In this document: positions 25,891 through 35,111 of the stretch, one piece after another | Position numbering within the stretch: position 1 is the stretch's first letter | Layout: each line of letters starts with the position of its first letter | Source of the DNA: DATBGO01 sp036558005 | GTDB taxonomy: Bacteria; Actinomycetota; Actinomycetes; Streptosporangiales; Streptosporangiaceae | Assembly: GCA_036558005.1 (NCBI GenBank) | Contig: DATBGO010000144.1 | Coordinates: forward strand, 26,900 to 90,899 | Direction: 5' to 3' | Length of the DNA stretch: 64,000 nucleotides | Notes under the pieces: model-generated | Seen by the model: only the letters and a program-made list of their open reading frames with translations | What the model was told of the DNA's origin: nothing | The model's database searches: none | Made by a program: the position numbers and the translations under genes

Positions 25891-27213
25891 ATGCGGATGT
25901 GGCCCAACGATCACCACCGCGCCCCACGGCGGGCGCTCATCTCAGGTCGGCCGGTGGCCGGCCTGATCGCCGGCGGCGCGGTGCTCGCGCTCGCCGCGGC
26001 GGGCTGCGGCAGCAGCGGCGGCTCGTCGGCCGGCAAGCAGGTCCCGGCCAGCGCCAGGCAGACCATCGTGTTCGCCACCCAGGGCCTGGGCACCGAGGGC
26101 ACCGCGACCACCGCGGCGGTGAAGGCGTTCGAGAAGCTGCACCCGAACATCAAGGTGCAGATCCTGGCGCTGTCGCCGACCTCGAACGTGGCGCTGCAGC
26201 AGCTCGAGCAGCGCTTCATCTCCGGGTCGAGCACGCCCGACGTGATCACCACGGACGTGACCTGGCCGTCGACGTTCGCCCGGTCGGGCTGGATCGCCAA
26301 CCTGAACTCGTTCCACCCGGCGACCAGCTCGTTCTTCCCGGCCCAGATCGCGACCGGCCAGTACAACGGCGGCGTCTACGCGGTCCCCTGGTTCATCAAC
26401 GCCGAGGGGGTCTACTACCGCACCGACCTGATCAAGAGCCCGCCCACCACCCCAGCGCAGCTGGTCAGCGACGCGCAGGCGGCGCTGAAGAGCGACAAGA
26501 AGCTGAAGGAAGGGCTCGCGTTCGAGGGCGACAAGTACGAGGGCTCGGTCACCGCGTTCCAGAGCTTCGGCGGCCAGATCGCCAACAGCCAGCTCTCGAA
26601 CATCAACACCGCGGCCAACGTGCAGGCGCTGACCTTCATGTATGACGCCATCCACACCAGCAAGATCTCCCCGTCGGCGGTGACCACCTGGGAGGAGTCC
26701 AACGTGCAGGCGGCCTGGCAGTCCGGCCAGACGCCGTTCGCGCTGAACTGGCCGTACATCTTCCAGCTGTCCGAGGCGAAGGGCTCGAACCTGGCCGGCA
26801 AGACCGGCTGGTTCCCGTTCCCGAACGCCAGCGGCAAGCCGCAGGCCTCGCTGGGCGGCGACGACCTGGCCGTCAACTCCAAGAGCACGCACCAGGCCGC
26901 GGCCTACTCGCTGATCAAGTACCTGACCAGCGACTCGGCCCAGATCACCCGGGCGATCAGCGCGGGCGACCCGCCGTCGGTGAAGTCCGCCTACAACTCC
27001 CAGCTCTACAGTGCGGCGCCGTACTACAAGCAGGAGCAGGCCGTGTACGCGGCGGCCACCCCGCGCCCGGTCACCCCGGTGTACCCGGACATCTCGACTC
27101 AGCTGCAGACGATGATCTCCTCGGTGCTGTCCGGCCAGGCGTCGCCGAAGGCCGCGCTGTCGGCGGCCGCGCCGACGGTGGCACAGCTGAACCAGACTGT
27201 CTCGTCTTCGTGA
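25891..27213 (+). CDS. Sugar ABC importer substrate-binding lipoprotein 2
   Basis: A 440-residue paralogue of the preceding protein with lipobox AAAGC (Cys39) followed by a Gly/Ser linker. Motifs correspond one to one: TPDVITTDVTWPSTFARSGWI, VYAVPWFINAEGVYYRTDL, GGDDLAVNSKSTHQAA. The ATG at 25891 has GAGGAGG 7 nt upstream; an in-frame GTG at 25840 would only add residues before the signal peptide. The stop lies 7 bp before the first permease gene. Two binding proteins may widen the substrate range of one permease pair. Confidence 0.93.
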   Translation: MRMWPNDHHRAPRRALISGRPVAGLIAGGAVLALAAAGCGSSGGSSAGKQVPASARQTIVFATQGLGTEGTATTAAVKAFEKLHPNIKVQILALSPTSNVALQQLEQRFISGSSTPDVITTDVTWPSTFARSGWIANLNSFHPATSSFFPAQIATGQYNGGVYAVPWFINAEGVYYRTDLIKSPPTTPAQLVSDAQAALKSDKKLKEGLAFEGDKYEGSVTAFQSFGGQIANSQLSNINTAANVQALTFMYDAIHTSKISPSAVTTWEESNVQAAWQSGQTPFALNWPYIFQLSEAKGSNLAGKTGWFPFPNASGKPQASLGGDDLAVNSKSTHQAAAYSLIKYLTSDSAQITRAISAGDPPSVKSAYNSQLYSAAPYYKQEQAVYAAATPRPVTPVYPDISTQLQTMISSVLSGQASPKAALSAAAPTVAQLNQTVSSS

Positions 27214-27220
27214 GCGCTTC

Positions 27221-28174
27221 ATGACGACGCGTCAGCAGTCCGTGCCGTCCGGGCCAGCCACGCTGGCCCGGACGGCACGGGGGGCCAAGTTCAGCCTGCT
27301 GGCACAGGACCGGAGGTTCGGCTACTCGATGGTCGCGCCGCTGGTCGTCGTGCTGCTGGCGATCACCGCCTACCCGCTGTTCTACAACTTGTGGAATTCC
27401 TTCCACCACGTGAACTACCTGGCCCCGCCACTGGGCGGGTTCGCCGGGGCAGCCAACTACTCCAAGCTGTTCACCGACAACCAGTTCGTGCCCTCGCTCG
27501 AGCACACCGTCGGCTTCACGATCGTGTCGGTCGCGCTGGAGACGGCGATCGGCCTGGCCCTGGCGGTGGCGCTGAACAAGCCGTTCCGCGGCCGCGGCGT
27601 CGTGCGGGCCGCGGTGCTGATCCCGTGGGCGGTGCCCACCGTGGTGTCGGCCGAGCTGTGGCGGACGATGTTCGACCCGCAGTCAGGGTTCGTGAACTAC
27701 ATCCTGACCGAGTTGCACCTGCCGCTGGCGCACACCACCTGGCTGGCGGGCACCTGGACGTCGTGGGCCGCGGTGCTGACCGCCGACGCCTGGCGGAACA
27801 CCCCGTTCATGGCGATCATGCTGCTGGCCGGGCTCCAGGTCATCCCTGGCGACATCTACGAGGCCGCCAAGATCGACGGCGCCAGCGCGTGGCAGACGTT
27901 CCGGCGGCTCACCCTGCCGCTGCTCAAGCCGGCCCTGATGGTCGCGCTGGTCTACCGCACGGTGTCGTCGTTCCTGATCTTCGACGTGATCTACATCATG
28001 ACCAAGGGCGGCCCGGGGACCTCCACCCAGGTGCTGGGCTACCTGAACTGGCAGGCGTTCCTGACCGACTTCGACTTCGGCTACGGCGGGGCCGTCTCGG
28101 TGGCCCTGATCGTGTTCGCCCTGATCATCGCCGCGGCGTACGTGCGGGTCTTCCGGACCGAGGAGGCACGATGA
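27221..28174 (+). CDS. Sugar ABC importer permease (MalF/UgpA type)
   Basis: A 317-residue inner-membrane permease with six TM segments, first around residue 36-58. The EAA loop that contacts the ATPase is EAAKIDGASAWQTFRRLTLP. It follows the second binding protein and overlaps the next permease as ATGA. No ATPase gene follows, so a shared ATPase such as the MsiK-like protein is needed. Confidence 0.94.
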   Translation: MTTRQQSVPSGPATLARTARGAKFSLLAQDRRFGYSMVAPLVVVLLAITAYPLFYNLWNSFHHVNYLAPPLGGFAGAANYSKLFTDNQFVPSLEHTVGFTIVSVALETAIGLALAVALNKPFRGRGVVRAAVLIPWAVPTVVSAELWRTMFDPQSGFVNYILTELHLPLAHTTWLAGTWTSWAAVLTADAWRNTPFMAIMLLAGLQVIPGDIYEAAKIDGASAWQTFRRLTLPLLKPALMVALVYRTVSSFLIFDVIYIMTKGGPGTSTQVLGYLNWQAFLTDFDFGYGGAVSVALIVFALIIAAAYVRVFRTEEAR

Positions 28175-29007
28175 TCCCGATGGGCAAGGCCGCGAAGCGG
28201 ACCGGGTTCTTCCTGCTGCTGGCGATCTTCGTGGTGGTCAGCCTGTTCCCGTTCTACTGGATCGTGATCACCTCGCTGAAGACCAACGGGCAGATCCAGC
28301 AGGGCACCTCCAGCCTGCTGCCCGGGCACGTGACGTTCAGCAGCTATATCACCGACCTGACCAAGGAGGACTTCGTCCGGCCGCTGCTCAACAGCGCGAT
28401 CGTGTCGCTGGCGGCCACCGCGGTCACGGTCGTGCTGGCCTCGCTGGCCGGCTACGCGGTGTCCCGCACCCGGATGCGCGGCAAACCGCTGGTCTTCGGG
28501 TTCATCCTGATCGCCGGCTTCTTCCCGATCATGGCGATGGTCGGGCCGCTGTTCATCGTGTACCGGCACATCGGGCTGCTGAACTCCTACCCCGGCCTGG
28601 TCGTCGCCAGCCTGATCTACACGCTGCCGATCGCGACCTGGCTGCTGACCAGCTACTTCTCCCAGATTCCCGTGCAACTGGAAGAGGCCGCGATCGTCGA
28701 CGGGGCGACCAGGCTGCAGGCGCTGCGCAAAGTGATCATGCCGGTCGCGCTGCCCGGCGTGTTCACGGTGACGATCTTGTCGTTCATCCTGGTCTGGAAC
28801 GACTTCACGTTCGCGCTGTCGTTCCAGAGCAGCCCGAACATGTTCACCGCGCCGCTGGCCATCGTGAACCTGGGACAGAGCCAGTTCCAGACGTTCTACA
28901 ACCTCATCGACGCGGCAGTGGTGATCATCTCGATCCCGATCGCGCTGATCGTCATCTTCGCCCAGCGCCGGATCGTGTCCGGGCTGACCGCGGGGGCGAT
29001 CAAGTAG
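28171..29007 (+). CDS. Sugar ABC importer permease (MalG/UgpE type)
   Basis: A 278-residue permease with six TM segments and EAA loop EEAAIVDGATRLQALRKVIMP. AGGAGG lies 4 nt before the ATG at 28171, which overlaps the preceding stop; a second Met three codons later is better spaced from the site and may be used. It ends the operon and overlaps the convergent acyl-CoA dehydrogenase by 8 bp. Confidence 0.94.
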   Translation: MIPMGKAAKRTGFFLLLAIFVVVSLFPFYWIVITSLKTNGQIQQGTSSLLPGHVTFSSYITDLTKEDFVRPLLNSAIVSLAATAVTVVLASLAGYAVSRTRMRGKPLVFGFILIAGFFPIMAMVGPLFIVYRHIGLLNSYPGLVVASLIYTLPIATWLLTSYFSQIPVQLEEAAIVDGATRLQALRKVIMPVALPGVFTVTILSFILVWNDFTFALSFQSSPNMFTAPLAIVNLGQSQFQTFYNLIDAAVVIISIPIALIVIFAQRRIVSGLTAGAIK

Positions 29008-30166
29008 CCCGGGTCACGGACCTGCCGATGACCAGCCGCTGGATCTGGTTCGTGCCCTCCACGATCTGCAGCACCTTGGCCTCGCGCAGGTACCGCTCGA
29101 CCGGGAAGTCCTCGACGTAGCCGTAACCGCCGAGGACCTGGACGGCGTCGGTGGTGACCCGCATCGCCGCGTCGCTGGCGAACAGCTTGGCCATCGCGGC
29201 CTGCGGCCCGTAGGGCAGGCCGGCGTCCTTGCGGCGGGCCGCCGACAGGTACAGCGCCCGGGCCGCGGCGACCGCGGTGGCCATGTCAGCGAGCAGGAAC
29301 GACAGGCCCTGGAACTCGGCGATCGGCCGCCCGAACTGGCGCCGCTGGGTGGCGTAAGCGGCCGCCGCGGACAGCGCGGCCTGGGCCACCCCGGTCGCGC
29401 ACGCCGCGATGCCCAGCCGCCCGGCGTCCAGCGCCGCCAGCGCCAGGGCGAAGCCCTTGCCCTCGTCCCCGACCAGGTGGCTGGCGGGCACCCGGGCGCC
29501 GGAAAAGATCATCTGCGCGGTGACCGAGCCGCGCATGCCCATCTTGTGCTCGGCCGGCGCGGCCTGCACGCCCGGGGTCTGCGCGGGCACGTGCAGGCAG
29601 CTGATGCCGCGGGACCGGTCCGGGCCGTCCGGGTCGCCCGAGGTGCGCGCGAACAAGGTGTAGAAGTCTGCCTGCCCTGCGTGGGAGATCCACGCCTTGG
29701 TCCCGTTCACCACGAAGTCCTGGCCCTCGGCGGTGGCGGTGGCGCGCAGCGCGGCCGCGTCGGACCCGCTGGAGGGCTCGGACAGGCAGTAGGCGCCGAG
29801 CAGCTCGCCGCCGAGCAGCTCCGGCAGCCACCGCTGCTGCTGCTCCGGGGTGCCGGCCCGGACCAGCGGGAAGCAGGTGAGCGTGTGCACGCTCACCCCC
29901 AGCCCGACGGTCAGCCACGCGCCCGCCAGCTCCTCGATGACCTGCAGGTAGGTGGCGTAGGGCTGGCCGCCGCCGCCGAGCCGCTCGGGGTAGGGCAGGC
30001 TGAGCAGTCCCGCGCGGCCCAGCAGCCGGAACGCCTCCCTGGGGAACCGGCCCTCCCGCTCGGCCGCGTCGGCGGCCGGCCGCAGCTCGGCGTCAGCCAG
30101 CTCGGCGGTGAGCTCGAACAGCGCCCGGGTCTGATCGTCAGCGAACTCGCGCTCGGCCAGGCTCAT
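29000..30166 (-). CDS. Acyl-CoA dehydrogenase
   Basis: The 388-residue flavoprotein oxidises an acyl-CoA to the 2-enoyl-CoA. Visible are the helical N-domain, the FAD/substrate motifs AYCLSEPSSGSDAA and WISHAGQAD, QFGRPIAEFQGL, VLGGYGYVEDFPVERYLREAK and the terminal VEGTNQIQRL, in which the Glu is the catalytic base position of short-chain enzymes. The ATG at 30166 is 4 bp after the peptidase stop; a GTG at 30193 lacks a ribosome-binding site. A butyryl/crotonyl-CoA role would connect to the lysine route but chain length cannot be decided here. Confidence 0.93.
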   Translation of the reverse strand: MSLAEREFADDQTRALFELTAELADAELRPAADAAEREGRFPREAFRLLGRAGLLSLPYPERLGGGGQPYATYLQVIEELAGAWLTVGLGVSVHTLTCFPLVRAGTPEQQQRWLPELLGGELLGAYCLSEPSSGSDAAALRATATAEGQDFVVNGTKAWISHAGQADFYTLFARTSGDPDGPDRSRGISCLHVPAQTPGVQAAPAEHKMGMRGSVTAQMIFSGARVPASHLVGDEGKGFALALAALDAGRLGIAACATGVAQAALSAAAAYATQRRQFGRPIAEFQGLSFLLADMATAVAAARALYLSAARRKDAGLPYGPQAAMAKLFASDAAMRVTTDAVQVLGGYGYVEDFPVERYLREAKVLQIVEGTNQIQRLVIGRSVTRAT

Positions 30167-30170
30167 CGGC

Positions 30171-31310
30171 TCAGCCTGCCGCCACGAGCTCACGGGAGGC
30201 GTTGTTCAGCCGCTCATGGCCGTCTTCGGTGCAGACCACGATGTCCTCGATCCTGGCGCCGTGCGGCCCGGGGTAGATGCCCGGCTCGACCGAGAACGCG
30301 TGCCCGGGCCGCAGCAGCTCGGCGTTGCCCTGGGTGATGTAGGGGTGCTCGTGCAGCTCCAGGCCGATGCCGTGGCCGGTGCGGTGCAGGAAGAACTCCC
30401 CGTACCCGGCGGCGGTGATCGGCTCCCTGGCGGCGGCGTCGACCGCCTCCGCGCTCACCCCGGGCCGGACCGCCGCGCACGCGGCCTGCTGCGCGTCCTT
30501 GAGCACCGCGTAGTAGGCGGCCAGCTCGGGCGGCGGGGTGCCGATCACGTAGGTGCGGGTGCAGTCGGAGTAGTAGCCGCTGGCCATGCTGCCGCCGATG
30601 TCCACCACCACCGCGTCGCCTGGCCGCAGGACCCGGCTGGTGGCCTCGTGGTGCGGGCTGGCCGCGTTCGGCCCGGACCCGACGATGGTGAAGTCGACCC
30701 GGGCGTGCCCCTCGGCGACGATCGCGTCGGCGATGTCGGCGGCGACCTCCAGCTCGGTCCGGCCCGCCCGCAGGAACCCGGGCACCCTGGCGTGCACCCG
30801 GTCGATGGCCTGCCCGGCCGCCCGCAGCTCGGCCACCTCGGCGGGCGTCTTGCGCGCCCTCAGGTCCCGCATCGCGAGGCTGGCCAGCTCGAACCCGGCG
30901 CCAGGCAGCGCCTGCTGCAGCCGCAGCACCATCATCGCCCACATCTGGTCCGACAGGCCGATCGGCCCGGCGCCGGGCACCCCGCCGGCGCGCAGGCGGC
31001 TGGCGATCAGCGCGTACGGGTCGTCGGTCTCGTCCCAGGTGACGATCTCCAGCCCGCGCCGGGCCGCGGGCGCGGACCCGGCCGCCCGCAGCTCGAGCCG
31101 CGGCACCAGCAGGAACGGGCTGGCGTCGCCGGCCGGCAGCGCCAGGCAGGTGATCCGCTCGGTCGGGTGGGCGTTGTAGCCGGTCACGTAGCGCAGGTCG
31201 GGCCCGGGGGTGAGCAGCAGCGCGGACAGGCCCGCCTTCCCGGTCGCCTCGGCGGCCCTGGCCAGCCGGCCCGCGGGCTGCATGTCGGTGCCCGCCTGGT
31301 CGTTTCCCAT
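30171..31310 (-). CDS. M24-family Xaa-Pro-type dipeptidase
   Basis: The 379-residue metallopeptidase has an N-terminal creatinase-like domain (about 1-155) and a C-terminal pita-bread domain. The five metal ligands can be seen: Asp in VVVDIGGS, Asp in YYSDCTRTY, His in HRTGHGIGLE, Glu in SVEPGIY and Glu in ARIEDIV. It should cleave Xaa-Pro dipeptides in the cytoplasm. Position next to the exonuclease gene mirrors the M. tuberculosis pair pepE (Rv2089c)/Rv2090, by memory. It has GGGAG 7 nt before the ATG. Confidence 0.93.
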   Translation of the reverse strand: MGNDQAGTDMQPAGRLARAAEATGKAGLSALLLTPGPDLRYVTGYNAHPTERITCLALPAGDASPFLLVPRLELRAAGSAPAARRGLEIVTWDETDDPYALIASRLRAGGVPGAGPIGLSDQMWAMMVLRLQQALPGAGFELASLAMRDLRARKTPAEVAELRAAGQAIDRVHARVPGFLRAGRTELEVAADIADAIVAEGHARVDFTIVGSGPNAASPHHEATSRVLRPGDAVVVDIGGSMASGYYSDCTRTYVIGTPPPELAAYYAVLKDAQQAACAAVRPGVSAEAVDAAAREPITAAGYGEFFLHRTGHGIGLELHEHPYITQGNAELLRPGHAFSVEPGIYPGPHGARIEDIVVCTEDGHERLNNASRELVAAG

Positions 31311-31456
31311 CGCATTCTCCCGTCCGTTGGCCCGCGCTGGCCGCGCACGATGCTTCCCTGACGCATCATCTCACCCGCGGGAATTGTGTCCGCATCTAGA
31401 CAGCAGCGCCCCACATGCGTCACGCTTGGTGCACGTTGACTCACCAGATGTGAATC

Positions 31457-32251
31457 ATGATGACTTCTGAGACTATCGAGGTACCGCCTGGCCGCCCGGA
31501 TCTGCGCGGCACGCCGCGCCGCGCCGCGGGGTTAGCGGCCGAACTGGCGGCCGAGCGGCACGTGGCACTGGAACTGCAGCGCGCCATCCTGCCGCTGCAC
31601 GACCAGCCGTTCGGGCTGCCCGGGCTGCGCGCGGTGGTGCGGTACCTGCCCGCGTCCGCCGACAGCGTCGGCGGTGACTGGTACATCACCGCCGAGATGC
31701 CCGGCGGGCAGGTGCTCATCGCGATCGGCGACGTGGCCGGGCACGGGCTGGCCGCGGCGGCGGGCATGGCCAGGCTCCGCGGCGCGCTGGCTGGCCTGGC
31801 CATCACCGGGCTGCCGCCCGCCCGCCTGGTCGGCTGGCTCAACGACCTGGTCAGGCACGTCGGGCCCGAGCACACCGCGTCGGTCATCACCGGCTACTTC
31901 GACCCGGCCAGCCGGGTGCTCACCTGGGCGCAGGCCGGGCACCCGCCGCCGATCCTGGTGCGCGGGTCCTGGGCCAGGCCGCTGCAGACGCCGGACGGGA
32001 TCCTGCTCGGCGCGGGCGAGGCCGGGTACGGCACCGCGACCGCGGCGCTGGCCCCCGGCGACCTGCTGCTGCTCTACAGCGACGGGCTGATCGAGCGCAG
32101 AACCAGGTCGCTGGACGAGGGGATGAGCGAGCTGGCCGCGGCGATCCGGGGCAGCACCGACCCGGAGCGGCTGACCACGGCGGCGCTGGGCTCGCTCGTC
32201 CCGGCCGACGCCGAGGACGACACCTGCCTGGTCGCGCTGCAGGTGCTGTAG
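31457..32251 (+). CDS. RsbU/SpoIIE-type PP2C serine phosphatase
   Basis: A 264-residue protein consisting almost only of the PP2C-SpoIIE domain: DSVGGDWY, AIGDVAGHGLAAA, YSDGLIERR and EDDTCLVAL provide the metal-binding aspartates. Such phosphatases dephosphorylate anti-anti-sigma factors. No PAS, GAF or HAMP sensor precedes the domain, only about 45 residues with a short helix, so input must come from a partner. No antagonist or sigma gene is adjacent. No ribosome-binding sequence is evident before the MM start. Confidence 0.88.
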   Translation: MMTSETIEVPPGRPDLRGTPRRAAGLAAELAAERHVALELQRAILPLHDQPFGLPGLRAVVRYLPASADSVGGDWYITAEMPGGQVLIAIGDVAGHGLAAAAGMARLRGALAGLAITGLPPARLVGWLNDLVRHVGPEHTASVITGYFDPASRVLTWAQAGHPPPILVRGSWARPLQTPDGILLGAGEAGYGTATAALAPGDLLLLYSDGLIERRTRSLDEGMSELAAAIRGSTDPERLTTAALGSLVPADAEDDTCLVALQVL

Positions 32252-32291
32252 CCGGGGCGGCTCACTCCCGTCCCGGCAGGCGCGGCCGCCG

Positions 32292-32336
32292 GCCTGGCTG
32301 CTCCTGGCCTGGCTGCTCCTGGCCGGGCAGCTCCTA
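32292..32336. repeat. 15-bp tandem repeat, three copies
   Basis: GCCTGGCTGCTCCTG at 32292 and 32307, plus a diverged copy at 32322-32336 whose end forms the stop codon of the exonuclease gene. Confidence 0.8.
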
Positions 32337-33245
32337 GCCGGGCCGGGACGCCAGCGCGGCGGTCATCCGGCCCAGCGATGAGCCCAGGTCCCAGCGCTGG
32401 TCGAGCTCGGCGAGCCGGGCCGGGTCGGCGGGGCGGACCGGCAGTTCGCCGCGCGCCGGCGGCACCGGCGCGTCCCTCGCGACCGCGACCACATCGATCG
32501 CCGCCTCCAGGTAGCCGCGCGCGCCCGCCAGCTTCGCCCGGGTGCCCATCGGGAACCCGCCGTGCCCGGAGTCCAGCGCCTTGATGATCGCCTCGGTGCT
32601 GCCGAACACCCGGACCAGCGCCGCGGCGGTCTTCTCGCCGATCCCGGCAACGCCGGGCAGGCCGTCGCTCGGGTCGCCGCGCAGCAGCGCGAACGTCGCG
32701 TACGCGGTCCCCGGGATCTGGTACCTGGCGGTCACCGCCGCCTCGTCGACCACCTCGAGCCTGGACATCCCGCGCGCGGTGTAGACCACCCGGACCGGCC
32801 GGGAGTCGTCGACCAGCTGGAACAGGTCCCGGTCGCCGGTCACCACCTCGACCGGGCCCTGCTGCCGCGCCGCCAGCGTCCCGATGACGTCGTCGGCCTC
32901 GTAGCCGGGCGCGCCCGCCATCGTCACCCCGGCCGCCGCCAGCACCTCCACGATCAGCGGCACCTGGGCCGCCAGCGTCGCCGGGACCTGCTCGCTGCCG
33001 TCCGGGTTGGCCCGGTGCGCCTTGTAGGACGGGATGGCCCTGACCCGGAAGGCCGGCCGCCAGTCCTCGTCCATGCACGCGATCAGCTCGCCCGGCTTCC
33101 TGGCCCGCACCAGCCTGGTGATCATGTCGAGCAGCCCGCGCACCGCGTTGACCGGCGTGCCGTCCGGGGCCGTCATCGTCTCCGGCACCCCGTAGAACGC
33201 GCGGAAGTACAGTGCGGCGGCGTCCAGCAGCATCAGCGAGCCCAC
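32334..33245 (-). CDS. 5'-3' exonuclease (Pol I N-domain type)
   Basis: A stand-alone 303-residue FEN/PIN-like nuclease. Acidic residues of the active site are visible in LMLLDAAALYFRAF, PGYEADDVIG and VVTGDRDLFQL; the helix-hairpin-helix is LPGVAGIGEKTAAAL. It would remove RNA/DNA flaps. GTG start. Its place between the M24 peptidase and helY agrees with the mycobacterial order (Rv2090). Downstream it converges on the phosphatase gene. Confidence 0.92.
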   Translation of the reverse strand: MGSLMLLDAAALYFRAFYGVPETMTAPDGTPVNAVRGLLDMITRLVRARKPGELIACMDEDWRPAFRVRAIPSYKAHRANPDGSEQVPATLAAQVPLIVEVLAAAGVTMAGAPGYEADDVIGTLAARQQGPVEVVTGDRDLFQLVDDSRPVRVVYTARGMSRLEVVDEAAVTARYQIPGTAYATFALLRGDPSDGLPGVAGIGEKTAAALVRVFGSTEAIIKALDSGHGGFPMGTRAKLAGARGYLEAAIDVVAVARDAPVPPARGELPVRPADPARLAELDQRWDLGSSLGRMTAALASRPG

Positions 33246-33502
33246 GCCGCCATCCTGCCAGCCCCGGCGGCAAGGCGCGGCCCGGGCCGGCCACTCCGCC
33301 CGCCAGCACGCCCCGGCCGTCCGGCCAACGCCGGCCGCCCTGAACCAGCCGCGGCCGGCTGGTCACGCGGGGCCGGCCGGCCCTGGCGGCGGCAGCCGGC
33401 CGGCCGGGCCCGGGGATAATCGGTGCTGATGACCTCATTCCGCCGCGCAGCACGCGGCCCGGCCGGCCGCCGCAAGGCGGCCCCGCGGCACGCCAGGACG
33501 CC

Positions 33503-34274
33503 GCGCTGACCGGCGCCGCCGCTGAGGTACTCGGGTGCGTCCTGCTGGCAGCCGTGATCATCACCTCGGTCAGCCGCCCGCGCCGGCTGCCCGAGCCGGC
33601 CGTGGCGGCGGCCGCCGCGGCGGTGCTGATCCTGGCCGGCGCGCTGCCGGTCTCGAACCTCACCAATCTGCTGGCGTTCTCGATGAGCGGGCTGACGCTC
33701 ACCGGGTTCACCGCGCTGATGGCGCTGCCCTGGCTGGCCGCGATCGCGGTCGAGTACGCCGGGTTCCGCCTGTTCTTCGCCGCTGACCTGGCCGCGAGCC
33801 CTGCCCGGTCAGCCGCGGCACCGGGCCAGGACCCGCCGCCGGGGCGAGAACCGGGGCGGCAGCCGGGGGTCCCGGTGTTCGCGCTGGTGACGGTCGCCGC
33901 GACGCTGGCCGGCTTCGTCGCGGCCTCGGCCGCCGGGATCAGCCCGGCCTGGGCGGCGCTGGCGGGTGGCTGCGTGCTCGCCGCCCGTGAGCTGGGCCGG
34001 CCTGGCCTCACCGCGGTGAGCCTGGCCCGCGCGGCCAGCCCGGCGTTCCTGCTGTTCGTGCTCGCGCTCGGCCTGGTGGTCGAGGCGGTTCGGCGTCAAC
34101 ATCGGCCCCAACCTGAGTTACCCCGGCTCGCTGGCGAACCTGCTCTGGCGCCGGATGCTGACTGCCCGCGGCTACCGGGCCGGCGCCGCCGAGTTCACCC
34201 GGCTGGGCCTGCTCACCGCCCCGGCCGGGGTGGCGCTGGCGACCGTGGCCCTGTGGGCGGCCCTGCACGCCTGA
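33503..34274 (+). pseudogene. ArsB/SLC13-type permease remnant
   Basis: Fragments of an arsenite/anion permease remain in two frames. From about 33503 one frame reads LTGAAAEVLGCVLLAAVI and then jumps from LAGAL directly to PVSNLTNLLAFSMSGLTL, which in intact relatives is separated by roughly 100 residues. It continues to ALGLVVEAV near 34087. The C-terminal signature FGVNIGPNLSYPGSLANLLWRR then appears only in the +1-shifted frame and ends at the TGA at 34272-34274. Thus at least two deletions have occurred, one frame-shifting. No ribosome-binding site or good start is seen. I read it as a dead gene; relatives were recalled, not searched. Confidence 0.75.
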
Positions 34275-34425
34275 TCCGCGCTGCCCGGGCTGGCCCGCCG
34301 GCGCGGCCCTGCCCGCCGTAGCCATGTCATTGCTCTATGGCTTCGTGTGATAGCTGGCATTAGTCCTGCGACCTGCGGGAACCCTAGGCTGACAGGAGCT
34401 GGATCCGATCTGGGGGGAGCGAGCA

Positions 34426-34986
34426 ATGGCAGCAGCAGACCAGCCCGCCGGCCGGCCAGGCACCGGGTGCCCGGCCGGCCTCGCCGCCGCGATCAGGGCC
34501 GCCGTCGCCTGCCGCGCCGACTGGGCGCAGACCGCGAGCCTGGTCGCCGGCGCGCTGCGCGCGCACCTGCCCGGCCCGGGCATCCTGACCGCGCGGCAGC
34601 GGGCCGGCCGCGCCGGCGGCTACGCCAGCGAGGTGCTGCACGCCGAGCCCGACGGGTCATTCTCGGTGTGCTCGCTGGTCTGGCGGCCCGGCCAGCAGAC
34701 CCCGATCCATGATCACGTCACCTGGTGCGTGCTGGCCGTGCTGCAGGGCAGCGAGCACGAGGAACTGTACGAGCTGCGGGACAACGGCACCTGCCTGGCC
34801 CCGGCCGGCCGCAGCGAGAACCTGCCCGGCCAGGTCAGCGCGTTCGCCCCGCCCGGCGACATCCACCGGGTCCGCAACAGCAGCGACCAGGTGTCGATCT
34901 CGCTGCACGTCTACGGCGCCGACATCACCCGGCTGGGCAGCAGCGTCCGCCGCACCTACGACCTCCCCGTGCTCACTCCGGCTTAG
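34426..34986 (+). CDS. Cysteine dioxygenase-type cupin
   Basis: A 186-residue thiol dioxygenase. The iron-binding His residues lie in PIHDHVTWC and GDIHRVRN; the Cys after HDH occupies the position of the Cys that crosslinks to Tyr in cysteine dioxygenases, and a Tyr is present in HVYGAD. It would oxidise cysteine (or 3-mercaptopropionate) to the sulfinate. Start has GGGGGAG 7 nt upstream; TAGGCT at about 34390 is a possible -10. Substrate among thiols is uncertain. Confidence 0.87.
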   Translation: MAAADQPAGRPGTGCPAGLAAAIRAAVACRADWAQTASLVAGALRAHLPGPGILTARQRAGRAGGYASEVLHAEPDGSFSVCSLVWRPGQQTPIHDHVTWCVLAVLQGSEHEELYELRDNGTCLAPAGRSENLPGQVSAFAPPGDIHRVRNSSDQVSISLHVYGADITRLGSSVRRTYDLPVLTPA

Positions 34987-35016
34987 CTTCAGCCGCGGAT
35001 TGTCAGTGGCTCCCGC

Positions 35017-35022
35017 TAGAAT
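35017..35022 (+). promoter_or_regulatory. -10 box before a short upstream frame
   Basis: TAGAAT lies 6 nt before an ATG at 35029, in the leader of the DUF222 gene. Confidence 0.4.
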
Positions 35023-35028
35023 TCAAAC

Positions 35029-35058
35029 ATGAATTCGGATAACGCCACTCCACCCTGA
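35029..35058 (+). CDS. Possible leaderless 9-codon upstream frame
   Basis: ATG at 35029 opens MNSDNATPP and stops at 35058, 53 bp before the DUF222 start. Its position relative to TAGAAT would make it the very 5' end of the mRNA. It may be chance. Confidence 0.3.
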   Translation: MNSDNATPP

Positions 35059-35111
35059 CCCTGCGTCCCGCGCGCCAGCACCGCCCTCGGACCGGTGAGG
35101 AGGTCAGCGTC

